From the NCBI GenBank assembly GCA_012295275.1, contig CM022670.1, positions 16,761,698 to 16,825,697 of the forward strand: DNA of 64,000 bases. Direction: 5' to 3'. How positions within the stretch are numbered: the stretch's first letter is position 1; every line of letters starts with the position of its first letter. Shown one piece after another: positions 34,680-47,129 of this stretch. A model generated the notes under the pieces. That model ran no database searches. It was not told the origin of the DNA and saw nothing but the letters and a program-made list of their open reading frames with translations. The translations under genes and the position numbers were made by a program. The DNA is from Chrysomallon squamiferum (Eukaryota > Mollusca > Gastropoda > Neomphalida > Peltospiridae).

Positions 34680-35710
34680 AAACACCGAAACCTTATTTCA
34701 TCAGAAATACGTGCACCGTATTAGCCAATTTAACATTAAAAAAGCAACAATCAGGAAAAACTTTGTTTTGATCTCATGGACGATTTTTTGCTATTCGCAG
34801 TAATCAATAGCATTTTTTTTATTAAAAGGTTAACCATGAAAGTGTGTAGAAAGGAATATTTTCAGTTCAAATGTTACCCTTGAAAGAATTTATATATGTT
34901 AATTGTTAACTGACATTGTCTACCATCTCCATAACCGAAATAAATTCAGAATTTGTCTCACCAGCTATAAAAAGTTTGGGTCTAGCTTTTCGTCACCAGG
35001 GTTATTTTGTTCAGATATTCACCAGAATGCAGAGACATTTGAATCGGTATAATGAAATATTTCCATTTTACTGCCATCTTCTTTTTAACATATGAACAAA
35101 CGAGATATGTCCAAGAGGTCGAAACAATGCCCGTTAAAAGAAAGATTTCAGAAGAAAAGCCTGTTGTTTGCTTTAATCTGTCTTCTCAGACTTAGTGCAA
35201 ATACTTTGTATTAGGTTACGACCTGTTTTGGGCAGACTGAGTTCAGCCAAAATTTTTAACTGAACCATTTCAAAAAATCAGTTGTTATAAATGAAGGCGA
35301 TAAATTGTTATATGAACATCGAATATAGCAAAATGAATTGTATTTCCTGCCATGCAGTTTAAAAAATATATGTCTTGAATATTGTTCTTTAAAATTTCCA
35401 AAATTTCAAAATGTTATGAACTCTACTTATCATAATTAAGAAACATAATATTTTGTTGTTTTTGTTATTTATGTATTTTGTGTTGTCGTTTTATTTTAAT
35501 TTACTATTTTTGTTTGTTGTTGTTTTGTTGTTTCTGATAGGTTTGTTTGGTGTTATTGTTTTTTGTGTTTTTCGGTTGTTGTTTTTTGTGTTTTTTTTTT
35601 TTTTTTTTTTTTTTTTTATTATACAAAAGGCATAAAATTGCCTCTCGTATATTCAGAAAAAAGAAAAATACAAAACAACATAAAAACAATACACCAAATT
35701 TTTAACCCCT
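34680..35710. other. Unique AT-rich intergenic sequence with poly-T
   Basis: No exon is recognised between 34680 and 35440. A TTG/TTT-rich stretch then poly-T (about 35591-35618) follows. Confidence 0.5.
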
Positions 35711-35714
35711 TTTA

Positions 35715-36250
35715 ATGAAACTTCTTTTTAATCAATCAGACCCACGCGAAAAGCCCACCTGTGTTTTCCGGGCTGTGTGTTGTCCGGATGCACTGACATT
35801 TGCACGCGCACGCTCCGAGGCCCTGTCTGTCATAAGAATGGCAATGTCGTCCGCACAGCACGTGCCAGCAGTTCCGGGCTTAATGAAAAAGAAGCCAGCT
35901 GATTGGCCGATGCACACCTGCATCCGCAGATATATGGATTCTAACGCTCGATCCAATTTTCGGGCTTTGGAAAATGTTCCCACACATTATCGCTCTTGTA
36001 TCAGAACTGTCAGGCGACATTTGAAGGGAAAAATCAATTTTTTTCTTTGAAAAAGTAAAGAATTATTTCATTATTGGCGTTAATAGCACCAGTATGCCTC
36101 GCTTTTTCGGCCTTTGTCTGGGCTGACCGTTCTCATGGCTCTGACTTGATGCCTAACAATGCGATTAATAACCGTGCAGTGAAATGAAGATTTTATGACC
36201 AGGACTCAAAGATAACGCAAACAATGCTTTGTTCTAAACAAACATGTAGA
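35715..36250. other. GC-richer island with an unassigned 111-codon open frame
   Basis: The plus-strand frame at 35715-36050 is not repeat-derived and contains Arg/Cys-rich stretches, but I recognise no domain. An 83-codon minus-strand frame overlaps it. E-boxes (CACCTG, CAGCTG) and a CSL-type TTCCCACA near 35977 are present. It may be regulatory DNA; a single-exon novel gene is a weaker alternative. Confidence 0.3.
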
Positions 36251-36269
36251 ACGAGCTTCCACTAAATAT

Positions 36270-36880
36270 AATGGTATTAAAAAAAAAAAAAATTATATAT
36301 ATATAAAAATAAAAATAAATAAAATATAATAAAAATAAATAAAAAGAATAATAAAATAAATAAATAAAACAAATAAAATAAATAAATTTAAAATATAAAT
36401 TACAAAGTACAAACACTAAAAATAAAATATAAATAGAATAAAATAACTGAAACAAAGTAAATAAAACGAATAAAAAAACCCCAAACATTAACAACATTAA
36501 AAAACACAAACAAAATAAATAAACAAATAAATATATATATATAAAATATAAATTACAAATACACACAATAAAAACAGAATACAAATAAAATAATATTCTT
36601 AAGATAATGGATAAAATTTGTTTTTTAAATAAGCATAAAATCAATGATGCTATAAAAATATTTACAAAGACCCGCTTAAAGCAGTCTTGTCCTTTTTTTT
36701 CTCATCTTTAAATTTACTTATTTATTTATTTTATTTTATTTGTTTAGATCTTTATTTTAATTTGAAATAATATTACAAAATAATGGTAGACGAAAATCAA
36801 ACTTACCCTCATATAGCTGAGAGTCTATATATTATATTTCGAAATCAGAAACACTTTAGCAAACCGATTTGCTTTTAATA
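36270..36880. repeat. A-rich AAATA/TAAAA simple sequence
   Basis: Degenerate AAATAA/AAATA repeats fill about 36285-36545. The minus-strand 136-codon frame is Phe/Tyr/Leu/Ile only and is a repeat artefact. Confidence 0.85.
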
Positions 36881-36889
36881 AATAATAAA

Positions 36890-37300
36890 TAAATAAGTCA
36901 CGTGTTTGGAATGACGCTGAAAGCATCGTGGAAAGTACATACAAATATCAATACGCTTCATTGTTTATTTATACATTTGCAATTAGTGAATGCGTCACAG
37001 CGAGAAAAATTAGTTCCAGGTGGCGCTCGGATATTCTCCCCCATTAGAACGATACAGAATTAATGCAATCGTTTGTTGATATTTAGCTTAAAACAAATAT
37101 TGTCTCATTGTTTCAGATCGGCGCGGATCGCGAAGCAGCCGTCGTTTACCGAGTCGAAGCAGAGGCAGATGTTGAGTGTAAACTGTGGGACAAGATTACG
37201 AAACGATCGCGACGAAACCGAGGCTGAACAATAAACAACATGGCAGCTTGTGTACAGAGCCAAGATCATTTTCAAAACTGAAAATTAGCGACTTTGAGTA
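36890..37300. promoter_or_regulatory. GC-richer island with a CTCF-like core
   Basis: This unique block holds AGGTGGCGCT at 37018-37027, which fits the AGRKGGCR core of insect and vertebrate CTCF sites. The 5' part of the full consensus (CCASY) is poorly matched. A tcacgtg E-box lies near 36898. Candidate insulator or regulatory element. Confidence 0.35.
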
Positions 37301-37319
37301 GATGAAGGTCTTTGTTTTA

Positions 37320-37344
37320 ACGTAGATATTCGTACTACTACTGT

Positions 37345-37382
<38 letters not shown>

Positions 37383-37443
37383 TTGGTGCTTCTTTTACCG
37401 CTAATAGTACTACTACTGTTACTACTACTAGTACTAGTATTTC

Positions 37444-37489
<46 letters not shown>

Positions 37490-37608
37490 TTTTAACAAGT
37501 TTTAATTTGAAACTAACTTAACATTAAATCAATCAAGAAATGTAAATATTCCAGGATGGAACAGAATATTATTATTATTATCGTTATAGATATTTTTGAA
37601 AACTGGTT

Positions 37609-37685
<77 letters not shown>

Positions 37686-37866
37686 CAATAAAAACATTTT
37701 CATGAAAATCAATAAATATTTAAAGATTCTTTTATAAAGAATATAAAATACAACCATTACATCTTCATTATTATTTTATAACGAAATAAACAAAAATGTG
37801 TCTCCTTTCAAAGCATTGATGAAACTGGACGTTTATGTTACTGTTTTTGTTGTTGTTGTAGTTACA

Positions 37867-37907
<41 letters not shown>

Positions 37908-37970
37908 CATTATTATTATTATTGCAGTTGTTGTTCGTGTTGTTATTACTGGCGTTGTTGTTCTGTTTAT
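37320..37970. repeat. (ACT)n, (ATT)n and a 70-bp (CT)n tract
   Basis: CTA/ACT trinucleotides run from 37332 to 37440, followed by (ATT)n at about 37446-37487. Pure (CT)n lies at about 37612-37682. (ATT)n lies at about 37868-37925. Confidence 0.95.
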
Positions 37971-37979
37971 CCTGTCACT

Positions 37980-38660
37980 TGTTTCATGTTAATTTAAAAC
38001 AAATGTCACGTGCGATTAATTTGGGGTCGCAGCGCCATCTTTCTCCTCGTCTGGTCTCTGATTATCTGCGTTCGACAATCTCTGCGTGGAAGATATTAAA
38101 TTATAAATCAAACCGAAAACCGAATGTTTAGAATGTTTAGTGTCTGCAAACGAGCTACTCTGAATTGTATGGTTATTTTATAGACTTCTGCGACACGAAC
38201 TGATATTGACACGTACATGAAACTGACAATAAAACAATATTTAGTGCTTGCATTGTGTGCTGTACTGACTTGTATAACTGTGGAACTTGCATTATGTTTT
38301 TATTTCACGAGTACGCATTGTGATTTATGTATTAAGTTTGTAATACTGTAATATTAGCAATACTGTAATATTAGACTTTGACTTCGCTAGGCTATACAGT
38401 TAGCAGTATATACACTTTGACTTCTACACTGAGTTTACAATATACATACATCGACTTTTGACCTCTGCATACACTTTGCGACATATATATATATATATAT
38501 TGATTTTGACTTCTAAACAGTTTGCAGTATATTCAGTGTTCAGCTAGGCTTACTGATTTTAAATGATTTATAAAATCATAAATGTATATATAGTTATTTG
38601 TGGAGTGTCTAATGAGAATGAAAAATAAACGCCAGTTCTGATTATATAATAATAAACATA
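37980..38660. other. Unique intergenic sequence with a degenerate tandem
   Basis: Positions 38000-38130 are GC-richer. Positions 38340-38530 contain diverged repeats of 'actttgacttct...cag..tata' with a period of about 50-60 bp. A short (AT)n run lies at about 38485-38500. No gene. Confidence 0.45.
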
Positions 38661-38669
38661 TTTAACTAA

Positions 38670-38773
38670 ACTAAATAAAAATAATATATATATATATATA
38701 TAGATATATTACAGCACTATTAAAATAAATAAATAAGTAAATTAATAATAATAATGATGATGATGATGATGAA

Positions 38774-38829
<56 letters not shown>

Positions 38830-39199
38830 ATACAGTACAAACAACTGAAAACTAAATGTAACAGTAATAAAAGTATGGTGAACGATGAACATGAATACAA
38901 TGTACAGTGAACAGAGCTCATGTCAGTGCGTCTGTCTGTCTGTATGTATGTGGACTTAAATTATTTATAGTATATTTAATTTTCAAAATTAAAAGAGTTT
39001 GCAATATGTTATTTTTTTAAGAAAAATATAATTTTTAGCTTTGTATGTAAGTTGTGTTGTTTTTAATATTTTAGTATATAGATGTACATAAAAAATATGT
39101 ACTAAAGTATATATATGTATATACTTGTATATGTGTATATTTATACCACATACACATAAAATACACAAAACAAAAATGAGAGAGAAAAAATACATATAA

Positions 39200-39230
<31 letters not shown>

Positions 39231-39370
39231 ATACGTAAATAAATAAAACAAATGAACAGGCAAGCGCCTATACATAAGAAATATTTATGTGTATCTCAGC
39301 ATAGATTAGATTTGTTGCGTGTTCTCATGTTATTCTATAATTAACACTGTAAATATTTTTGTCTCTATAT
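38670..39370. repeat. (AT)n, (GAT)n-(AAT)n and AAAT microsatellites
   Basis: (AT)n lies at about 38685-38702, (GAT)n at about 38753-38772, (AAT)n at about 38774-38827 and (AAAT)n at about 39199-39245. No gene. Confidence 0.85.
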
Positions 39371-39374
39371 ACCT

Positions 39375-39840
39375 ACGTGTCAGTAAACTGTTTTGTTAAC
39401 AATACGAACAAATGAAGTTGGCGTGCACATGTATGTCACTGCGGATAAATAATACCATGAATACCACGACTTTTTCTTCTTTTCTTTTTTTTTTTTTTTT
39501 TCTTCTTTGAACTGATCTACAACATGGCGCTTGGAAGACGTTTGTGTAAACTTCAGAACTTGCAACAAAAACATTTTGGTAACAGACGGAGCTTTTGGCA
39601 CCGGCCTGGGCAACATTTGTTTCTTGTTTAGTTGTGTAACACCCACAGGTTCTTTCCCAGTTTATGATTAGTGTAAATATTAAGGAAAGCTCGCTCCGAG
39701 AAGCCAAGCTGTCTGTCTCGAATCAGCAACGAGATCTCGCACACTCCGAACACGCGATAAAATGGCCGCCACTCTGGCGCTACCGAAAGTGCCACGCGCA
39801 TTTTTTTTTTTTTCTCTCGCTACACCATGTTTGTTTAGCT
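39375..39840. promoter_or_regulatory. GC-richer island with a YY1-like motif
   Basis: Unique sequence between poly-T tracts. AAAATGGCCGCC at 39759-39770 fits the YY1 core, and another atggcgc occurs near 39523. Frames on the minus strand (88 and 103 codons) are partly Lys runs and have no domain. Confidence 0.35.
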
Positions 39841-41040
39841 TTATCAAATTCGTATGTTGAAGATTTTTTTTTTTTTTAGTTATTTATTTTTTTTTTTTTT
39901 TTTTTTTTAAAGTCATGCAAATATCTTTCAGTCGTTTTGAAGTTTATTCTCGCGTTTAATCTTCCTTAATCTGTAAATCATTTTTTTTTTTTTTTTTTTT
40001 TTCACTTTTAAACAGTCCGATGCATTCGATCAGATTTTCTTTATTTGAATTTAAATTTCGAATTTTTATTTCAGTATGGTCATGTGTTTATTTTCAGCAC
40101 GTGCTGACGTCACAACCTGCGCTGAAACGTATTAAAATTTAAAAAAAAAAAAAAAAAAGAAACAACACACATTTTTTTTTTGTTGTTGTTGTTAAAAATA
40201 CGAAAAGAGAAAAACTTGATTATACCCTGCTTTGAAGTTGTTTTTATTATAATAATAAAGAAAAAGTTTATTATAAAAAAAAAAAAGAGAGAGAGAGAAA
40301 GAAATAAAAAAAAAATGAAAAGAAAACATAGAAACTAAAAAATGATTTCACTATCATGCGAAATGTATTTGAATTTAACATCAAGTGATTCAAGTCGAAA
40401 TAATGTACAACTAAAATAAAATAAAACAAACTACTTCTATTGCTGCTACTACTGCTACTACTACTACTACTACTATACTACAACTACTACTACTACTGTT
40501 GTTACAACTACTTCTACTACTGCAACTGCAACTGCTACTACCACTGCTGAACGTACTATTACTATTACAACTATTATTTTTACTACTCCTATAGCGCCTT
40601 GCTGTTACTACTAGTCGTACTAATATTAATAACAATTCGTTAAATTAATCTAAATGTGCTTTAATTTAACGATGGTTAAATACAAAGTATAACAGCAACA
40701 TCAACGACAACAAAACAAATAATAATAATAATGATGATGATGATGATGATGATAATAACAATGATAAAATTGATCATCATCGTAATAAAATAAAGAATAA
40801 GAAGATGATTCATTGAAAAGCGAAAGCTAATATTCGGTTGAAGTAAATACGTTTCTGTTTTGAATAAGCATTAAAGCATTCATTCTAATACTCTATTCTA
40901 GTTGCCTTTTATTTACTTATTTTTTTATTTTTAAAACAACTGTGTCATGGGTTAATTGTTTTTAAATTCATATCCACATGAGATAAACATTAAATCAGAC
41001 TTTTAATTTGTTTTTTTTACCCCCAGAATACACAATTATA
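39840..41040. other. Homopolymer-rich spacer, CRE palindrome and (ACT)n cluster
   Basis: Poly-T lies at about 39864-39908 (interrupted) and 39981-40002, and poly-A at about 40141-40158. The CRE palindrome TGACGTCA at 40105-40112 directly follows an agcacgtgct E-box palindrome. ACT/CTG trinucleotides lie at about 40432-40620 and AAT/ATG at about 40718-40760. No gene. Confidence 0.7.
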
Positions 41041-41073
41041 GTCCACAAAGGAAAAAAAGAAAAGAAAAAAGAA

Positions 41074-41215
<142 letters not shown>

Positions 41216-41279
41216 CAACCAAACACCCACGTATAGTGTCTCTGTTTCAATGTATGTGTGAAAGATCAAAACAGAAACA

Positions 41280-42000
41280 AAACTAAACGAAGGAAGGATC
41301 TGGGTCAGATACAAACCTTAATGAAGTGTATGCGACTTCATGAAAATGAAGTTAAAAAAATCTCAAACCATGCTTTCAGTAGGCACGAATTGCGTTGAAA
41401 CTGTCTAACACCAGAAACAATGAAAGAAAACAATGAGTAGCATACAAACAAACATTCCCTTTCTCCTGCTGCAAGAGCCAGAGAGACCGAGATAGACGAG
41501 CGTTGAAATGTTCAAGTGATATTTATTGCTAGTGAAATCAGCGTGCATACGTTGAAATAAACACAAAGACTAACATTGTGGTGGCGAGATTAACGTCTGA
41601 CTTCGCGATAACAGCGCATTGCAGACGCGAGTTTCTCGAATGCTTTCTGCAGAAATAATCACATACACGTGTAGAACAAACACACGCAAACGCTATCATC
41701 GGATATTGTCATCGCGAAGCAATTTACATCTGTAAAACGTAAATAACAACTGGGAGATATGGCGGAGCGGTTGTAAATAACTGACCAGCGTGTCTCGTAA
41801 TGCGTGTTTCACTGCCGTGGAAGCATTTTTAGAAACATTCGTGTTTCTGCATAGGTTTGAATCTTAAGTACACTTTTCAGTAAAACTGCAGTTTGATTAA
41901 CTTCTGAAAAGTATTATCATTTGTTGTATTTTCTTAACTATAATAATAATTTTAAAGTTTCTGTTACTGTAATTGTCTTCTTCCTGGTTTTTTTTTTTTC
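41280..42000. other. Unique intergenic island
   Basis: Positions 41450-41830 are unique and GC-richer, with no long open frame. No recognised motif beyond a 'gatatggcgg' word near 41756. Confidence 0.4.
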
Positions 42001-42014
42001 AGACAAAACTTATG

Positions 42015-42930
42015 TAATGCTGATGATGATGATGATGATGTGAGATCGACAACAACGACAACGACGGCGACAACAACTACAACGACGGCGACAACAACTA
42101 CAACAACAATAATAATAGCAACGGATTTCCCATAATAACATTAAATTAATTTAATATTTTCTTAAATTTAATTTTGTTCAACATTTGTCAGAATCATTTA
42201 ACCAAAATAAATCGCTTATATTCGTCACTGAAGAAAATTAAAATTAGGAGCTGGCAACTCAGTTTAAATATGTACATGTGACAGCTCGATCCAAGTCTAT
42301 TTTGGGCTTTTTAAAGTTATTATAATTATTGTTGTTGTTGTTGTTGTTTTTGATATGCTTAATAACTGAAGCAAAATATATGGCAAATATTCATGTCTTT
42401 ATTTTACAAAAATTAAAACACTTTAATAAACAGGACAAAATCGTGGTTAAAATCGGTTAAATTATATATATCTTACATTAACATTATTATTATTCGTTAA
42501 GAAATGGATTTATTATTTTTATTTTCATGAGATATAAAATTAATATTTTTCTAATATCAGTATTTTTCTTTGTTTTGTTGGGTTTATTTGTGGTTGTTGC
42601 TTTTTTTTTTTTTTTTTTTCGCTCTCTTTCCTTTTTTTGCTTTATGTATCTCCGTATTAGCAGGACGAATCAAAGAAAGATTTAATGAAACAAACAAACA
42701 ATTAAAATAAAAATAAAAATGTATCAATTGTTTTCAGTAAAACACAGTAAAATAAAAGATTTATAAATCTCTATTCGGGGAGATTCGTTATTGTGGTCTA
42801 ACACTAAATAATACATTTTATTATTTAAAGAATTTCAACAAATGCAAAACACTCCTGGAATGTCTCTGTTTTCGTTTCCATATCTGGTTGGCAAAAAAAA
42901 AGGAATCTTATTTCAAGAACAATTAAATTA
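42015..42930. other. GAT/ACAACG trinucleotides and AT-rich spacer
   Basis: (GAT)n lies at about 42020-42042, with ACA/ACG trinucleotides to about 42115. Positions 42382-42456 are one copy of a dispersed repeat shared with 46647-46719. Poly-T lies at about 42601-42619. Confidence 0.65.
42382..42456 (+). repeat. Dispersed repeat, copy 1
   Basis: About 75 bp nearly identical, in direct orientation, to 46647-46719. The first 40 bases are identical. The shared block includes caaatattcatgtctttatt and acaaaatcgtggttaaaatc. Its nature is unknown; it may be a fragment of an interspersed element. Confidence 0.85.
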
Positions 42931-43850
42931 TGGTAATATGCTTGAGTTATGTTCCCTGGGAAATTCTAGCAATTAACGAGAAATGTCCTCCGATGCCGGC
43001 TGTCCAGCTGGCAATTTAGCCGATTTGGTGGAACCAAAGTCCTGGGAATAATCAAAATCTCCATACTGTAATGAAATCCCATCAATCACGTACCGATAGC
43101 GCGCGCGAACTGGACACGTGCATGCCCTAACAACCGCCATCTGTCCGTCAGAACTGGCTCTCGCAGAGCTCGCAGTTTTTGCAGAATTTTACAGGAAAAA
43201 TGTTATAGATCTTCTTCAGTCAGAGAAAGAGAAAAGCATCGCCGGCTGTTAATAGCCAAATCGCCTGCAGTCTGCATGCTTTTCTGTAAGCAGTCTTCGT
43301 TAGCGTCGCTTGTTTGATTTTCAAATCGATAATGACTTGGAGCAGAAGAGAAAGAAGTGATTTGCAGACTACATAAAGATAATCAGCCGAGTCAATTTCC
43401 TCGTGACGTCACACCTCTTTTTAGACGTGTTCGTCTGCTGTGTCCGAAACTGCCTCGACACCGTGGCTATTGCACGCGCGGTAATGACTTTCATTAGCTT
43501 TTATTTGACGAGCGTAATCTCGAATAAAAATGGCGGACCTAATGAGTGTTCCTATTTGATTATTCATGACATTCTTGCCGAGAACTCGTTCCAATCTGGC
43601 TGTGATGGAATCTCGATAGCGTTTCTGATAGCTTTATCGTTCATCTAGCTAGACAGCGGAGCTTTCGTCGATATTGACACAACAGGGTTCCCCAAGACAC
43701 AATGAAAATTTCTTGGAAAATCAATACAATGTCAGAGTAATAAAATACAGCACTGCCTTAGATTCTCTGATTCCCTGTTTGTTTTGTAAGTCACCGCGCG
43801 ATGTCTCCGCTGCAATAACGAACACAATTAAAGCCAATGTTTAAAACGTA
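42930..43850. promoter_or_regulatory. Largest GC-richer island: CRE, T-box-like and YY1-like motifs
   Basis: About 900 bp of non-repetitive sequence. TGACGTCA (43404-43411) overlaps a T-box half-site TCACACCT (43409-43416). AAAATGGCGG (43527-43536) fits YY1. CACGTG lies near 43116. An 81-codon frame (43403-43648) has no recognised domain. It could be a promoter or untranslated first exon of an unseen gene, or an enhancer. Confidence 0.4.
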
Positions 43851-43859
43851 CCATACAAA

Positions 43860-44300
43860 AAGAAAGATACAAGATGTATATAACAAACACAAAGCAACTA
43901 ATTCAGTAATGTAATTACTTGCTTAACACAGGCTTATAGTAAAAAAAAAGTAAAAAAAAAAAAAACCTATTAAGTTTGCGATGTTACAAGAACGGGATTA
44001 GCATTTATTGTATCCAATAATAGAGTTTTAATTATGTTTAATATCAGTTACAAGCGTTATGTTTAATACATCAAATGAAATTAATAATTTGATAAATATG
44101 ACGTATGTAACAACTACTGTCAGAAAGAGCTGAAATTAGACACTGCTGGCAGACAGTTTGTTTTGATTTTCAACAACGTTTTAAAAATAAATCTTCTGTG
44201 TATTTGATTTTTATCAGTGGCGAACAAGCTTATGACAAACCTAGCAAGATAACTCACAATGAATTTATTAAAAAATGTCGTTAGTGAACCACTGTTGTGT
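43860..44300. other. AT-rich spacer
   Basis: Poly-A lies at about 43941-43964. Otherwise unique AT-rich sequence without features. Confidence 0.6.
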
Positions 44301-44304
44301 AATG

Positions 44305-44307
<3 letters not shown>

Positions 44308-44374
<67 letters not shown>
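44308..44374. repeat. (GA)n microsatellite
   Basis: Pure GA run of about 66 bases. Open frames crossing it encode Arg/Glu strings only. Confidence 0.97.
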
Positions 44375-44379
<5 letters not shown>

Positions 44380-44980
44380 TTAAAAGGATATTATATTATA
44401 CAGTTAATTATTTTATTAAAAGGACACACAGGCATCGTAAAACATCATATTTATTGTTCATAACGAAACAAAAAACGATTTCTTTTTTTTTTTTTTTTTT
44501 TCTTTTTTCGTTGTTGTTTTATTTTAGTATTTTTCTTTTGACCACAGACACACATAAACACATACACGCACATACAGACGCAAACAACCATACACACACA
44601 TTCGAATAAATAGCTTCCCCAGTTTAGAAGCCTTTTAATATTTTCTATTTTCTACTCTTGTTGAATTAGTCGTAGCCAGACAAACAGTAGTGTGTGTATG
44701 TGGGTTCTTGTGCGCAGTTGTGCATGTGTACGTGTATGTGTGTATCTGTGTGTACGTGTATGTGTGTATCTGTGTGTACGTGTAAATTACATAAAAAGTA
44801 ACGACTTCATTATTAATTAACAATATTGCAATCTTATGATTTGATTATTCATGATTTTTAATACCTTTCTTCTAAATTTTACCACATGAGTTAATTAATG
44901 TGTATATTTTATCAGCAGAAGTATTGGGGGTCACTGTAATTTTATTTATATCCGATACAGGCAACACATCTTTGATAATA
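44375..44980. other. Spacer with poly-T, ACAC and TGTG repeats
   Basis: Poly-T lies at about 44481-44500, 'cacacatac' sequence at about 44548-44602 and a duplicated 'gtgtgtatctgtgtgtacgt' unit at about 44725-44785. No gene. Confidence 0.65.
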
Positions 44981-46493
44981 TACATTAATGAATACATTGA
45001 TACATACACTGATACATACATCGATTCATACATACACTGATACATACATTGATACATTCATATATACACTGATTTATACATTGATTTATATGCTGATACA
45101 TACATTAATACATACACTGATTCATATACTGATACATACACTGATACATACACTGATTCATATACTGATACATACACTGATACATACACTGATTCATAGA
45201 AAGATACATACACGGATTCATACACTGATACTTACACTGATTTATACAATGATACACTAATACACTGATAGATACACTGATACACATACTGATACATACA
45301 CTAATAAAGTGATACATACCCTGATATATGTATTGATACACTAATACTCTGATACATACACGGATATATATACACGGATATATACACTGATTTATACAAT
45401 GACACCCTAATACACTGATAAATACACTGATACACATACTGATACATACACCAATTATTCTGATACACTAATACGCTGATACATACGCTAATACACTGTT
45501 ACATACGCTAATACACTGATACATACGCTGATACATACGCTAATACACTGATATATACGCTAATACGCTGGTACATACGCTAATACACTGATACATACGC
45601 TAATACGCTGATACATACGCTAATACGCTGATGCATACGCTAATACACTGTTACATACGCTAATACACTGATACACTGATACATACGCTGATACATACAC
45701 TAATACACTGATACATACGCTAATACACTGTTATATACGCTGATACACTGATACATACGCTGATACACTGATACATACGCTAATACACTGATACATACGA
45801 TAATACACTGATACATACGATAATACACTGATACATACGCTAATACACTGATACATACGCTAATACACTGATACATACACTAATACACTGTTACATACGC
45901 TGATACGCTGATACATACGCTAATACACTGATACATACGCTAATACACTGATACATACATTAATACACTGATACATACGCGAATACGCTGATACATACGC
46001 TAATACACTGATACATACGCTAATACACCGATACATACACTAATACACTGATACACTAATACACCGATACATACACTAATACACTGATACACTAATACAC
46101 CGATACATACACTAATACACTGATACACTAATACACCGATACATACACTGATACACTGATACACTAATACACCGATACATACACTAATATTCTGTTACCT
46201 ACGCTAATACACTGATACATACACTAATACACTGATACATACACTAATACACTGATACATACACTAATACACTGATACATACACTAATACACCGATACAT
46301 ACACTAATACACTGATACATATGATAATGCACTGATACATACACTAATACACAGATACACCAATACACTCGATATACTAATACACCGATACATAACTGAT
46401 ACACTAATATAATAATACACTGATACATAACTGATAAATACACTAATACACTGATATACTAATACACTGATACATACACTAATACATACACTG
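44981..46493. repeat. 1.5-kb array of a 20-bp unit (ctaatacactgatacatacg)
   Basis: The array starts as degenerate 'ctgatacatacattgatacattcat' sequence split by substitutions, becomes a regular 20-bp unit from about 45440, and changes its commonest variant along the array (acatacgcta in the middle, acatacacta towards the end). Locally 'cactgatacactaatacac' forms a second-order unit at 46040-46200. Frames through its left part encode Ile-His-Thr repeats and are artefacts. Confidence 0.95.
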
Positions 46494-46499
46494 CATGCT

Positions 46500-46917
46500 T
46501 TATTAAATTAGAGAAAACCCTTTTGTTGTTATATAATAGCTCAATTCTTCAGTTTTCTTCAGTAGACTGAGTTTATTAGTAGCAGCTCTTACAGTAAGTT
46601 TGGATATGAAAGATGTCTGTCTATTTGTCTATGAAAACGAATATACGGCAAATATTCATGTCTTTATTTTACAAAAATTAAAACACGTTATAAACACGAC
46701 AAAATCGTGGTTAAAATCGTGGTATACTGAAATACATGGGTTATTTTATTCTTTACTGTCGCTAGGTAACATGCATAAACAACATCACAATATTTTTATT
46801 ATTATTATTATCATTATTGTTTGTTTGTTTTTCATAAAGACATAAATTGTTATTCACTAAATAATGGAACAATTTTAATATTATTAAAAGTCATACTAAT
46901 TATTGGTTTAATATGTC

Positions 46918-46966
<49 letters not shown>

Positions 46967-47020
46967 ATATTTAATATCTTAAGAATATTACAGAAAATAC
47001 TCTTTAATATCTTAAGAATA
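46500..47020. other. Spacer with dispersed repeat copy 2 and (GT)n
   Basis: Positions 46647-46719 repeat 42382-42456. (ATT)n lies at about 46795-46817 and pure (GT)n at about 46920-46964. The words 'ttaatatcttaagaatatta' occur twice at about 46970-47022. Confidence 0.85.
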
Positions 47021-47068
47021 TTATGTCATGACAAGAGAAATGTTAATGAGATCAAGATGTTCAGCGGC

Positions 47069-47123
47069 GTGACAGGTATGGACACGCTTGAGTTGACTGA
47101 TGTCATACAAGCGTGTCCGTCAC
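47069..47123 (+). other. Hairpin with an 11-bp perfect stem
   Basis: GGACACGCTTG (47080-47090) pairs with CAAGCGTGTCC (47108-47118) across a 17-base loop. GTGAC (47069-47073) pairs with GTCAC (47119-47123) after a 6-base one-sided bulge. The stem is GC-rich in AT-rich surroundings. It is shorter than a typical microRNA precursor stem, so the function is unknown. Confidence 0.5.
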
Positions 47124-47129
47124 AAGTGG

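Noticed and set aside
34285-34803. 172-codon frame, the longest in the window
   Set aside because: Its second half is poly-Phe/Ser/Leu from a compound microsatellite and the first half has no domain.
36234-36644. 136-codon minus-strand frame resembling a membrane protein
   Set aside because: Phe/Tyr/Leu/Ile composition comes entirely from AAATA repeats.
45105-45437. Cys/Ile/Tyr repeat protein on the minus strand
   Set aside because: Reading of the degenerate left end of the ATAC/ctgatacatac array.
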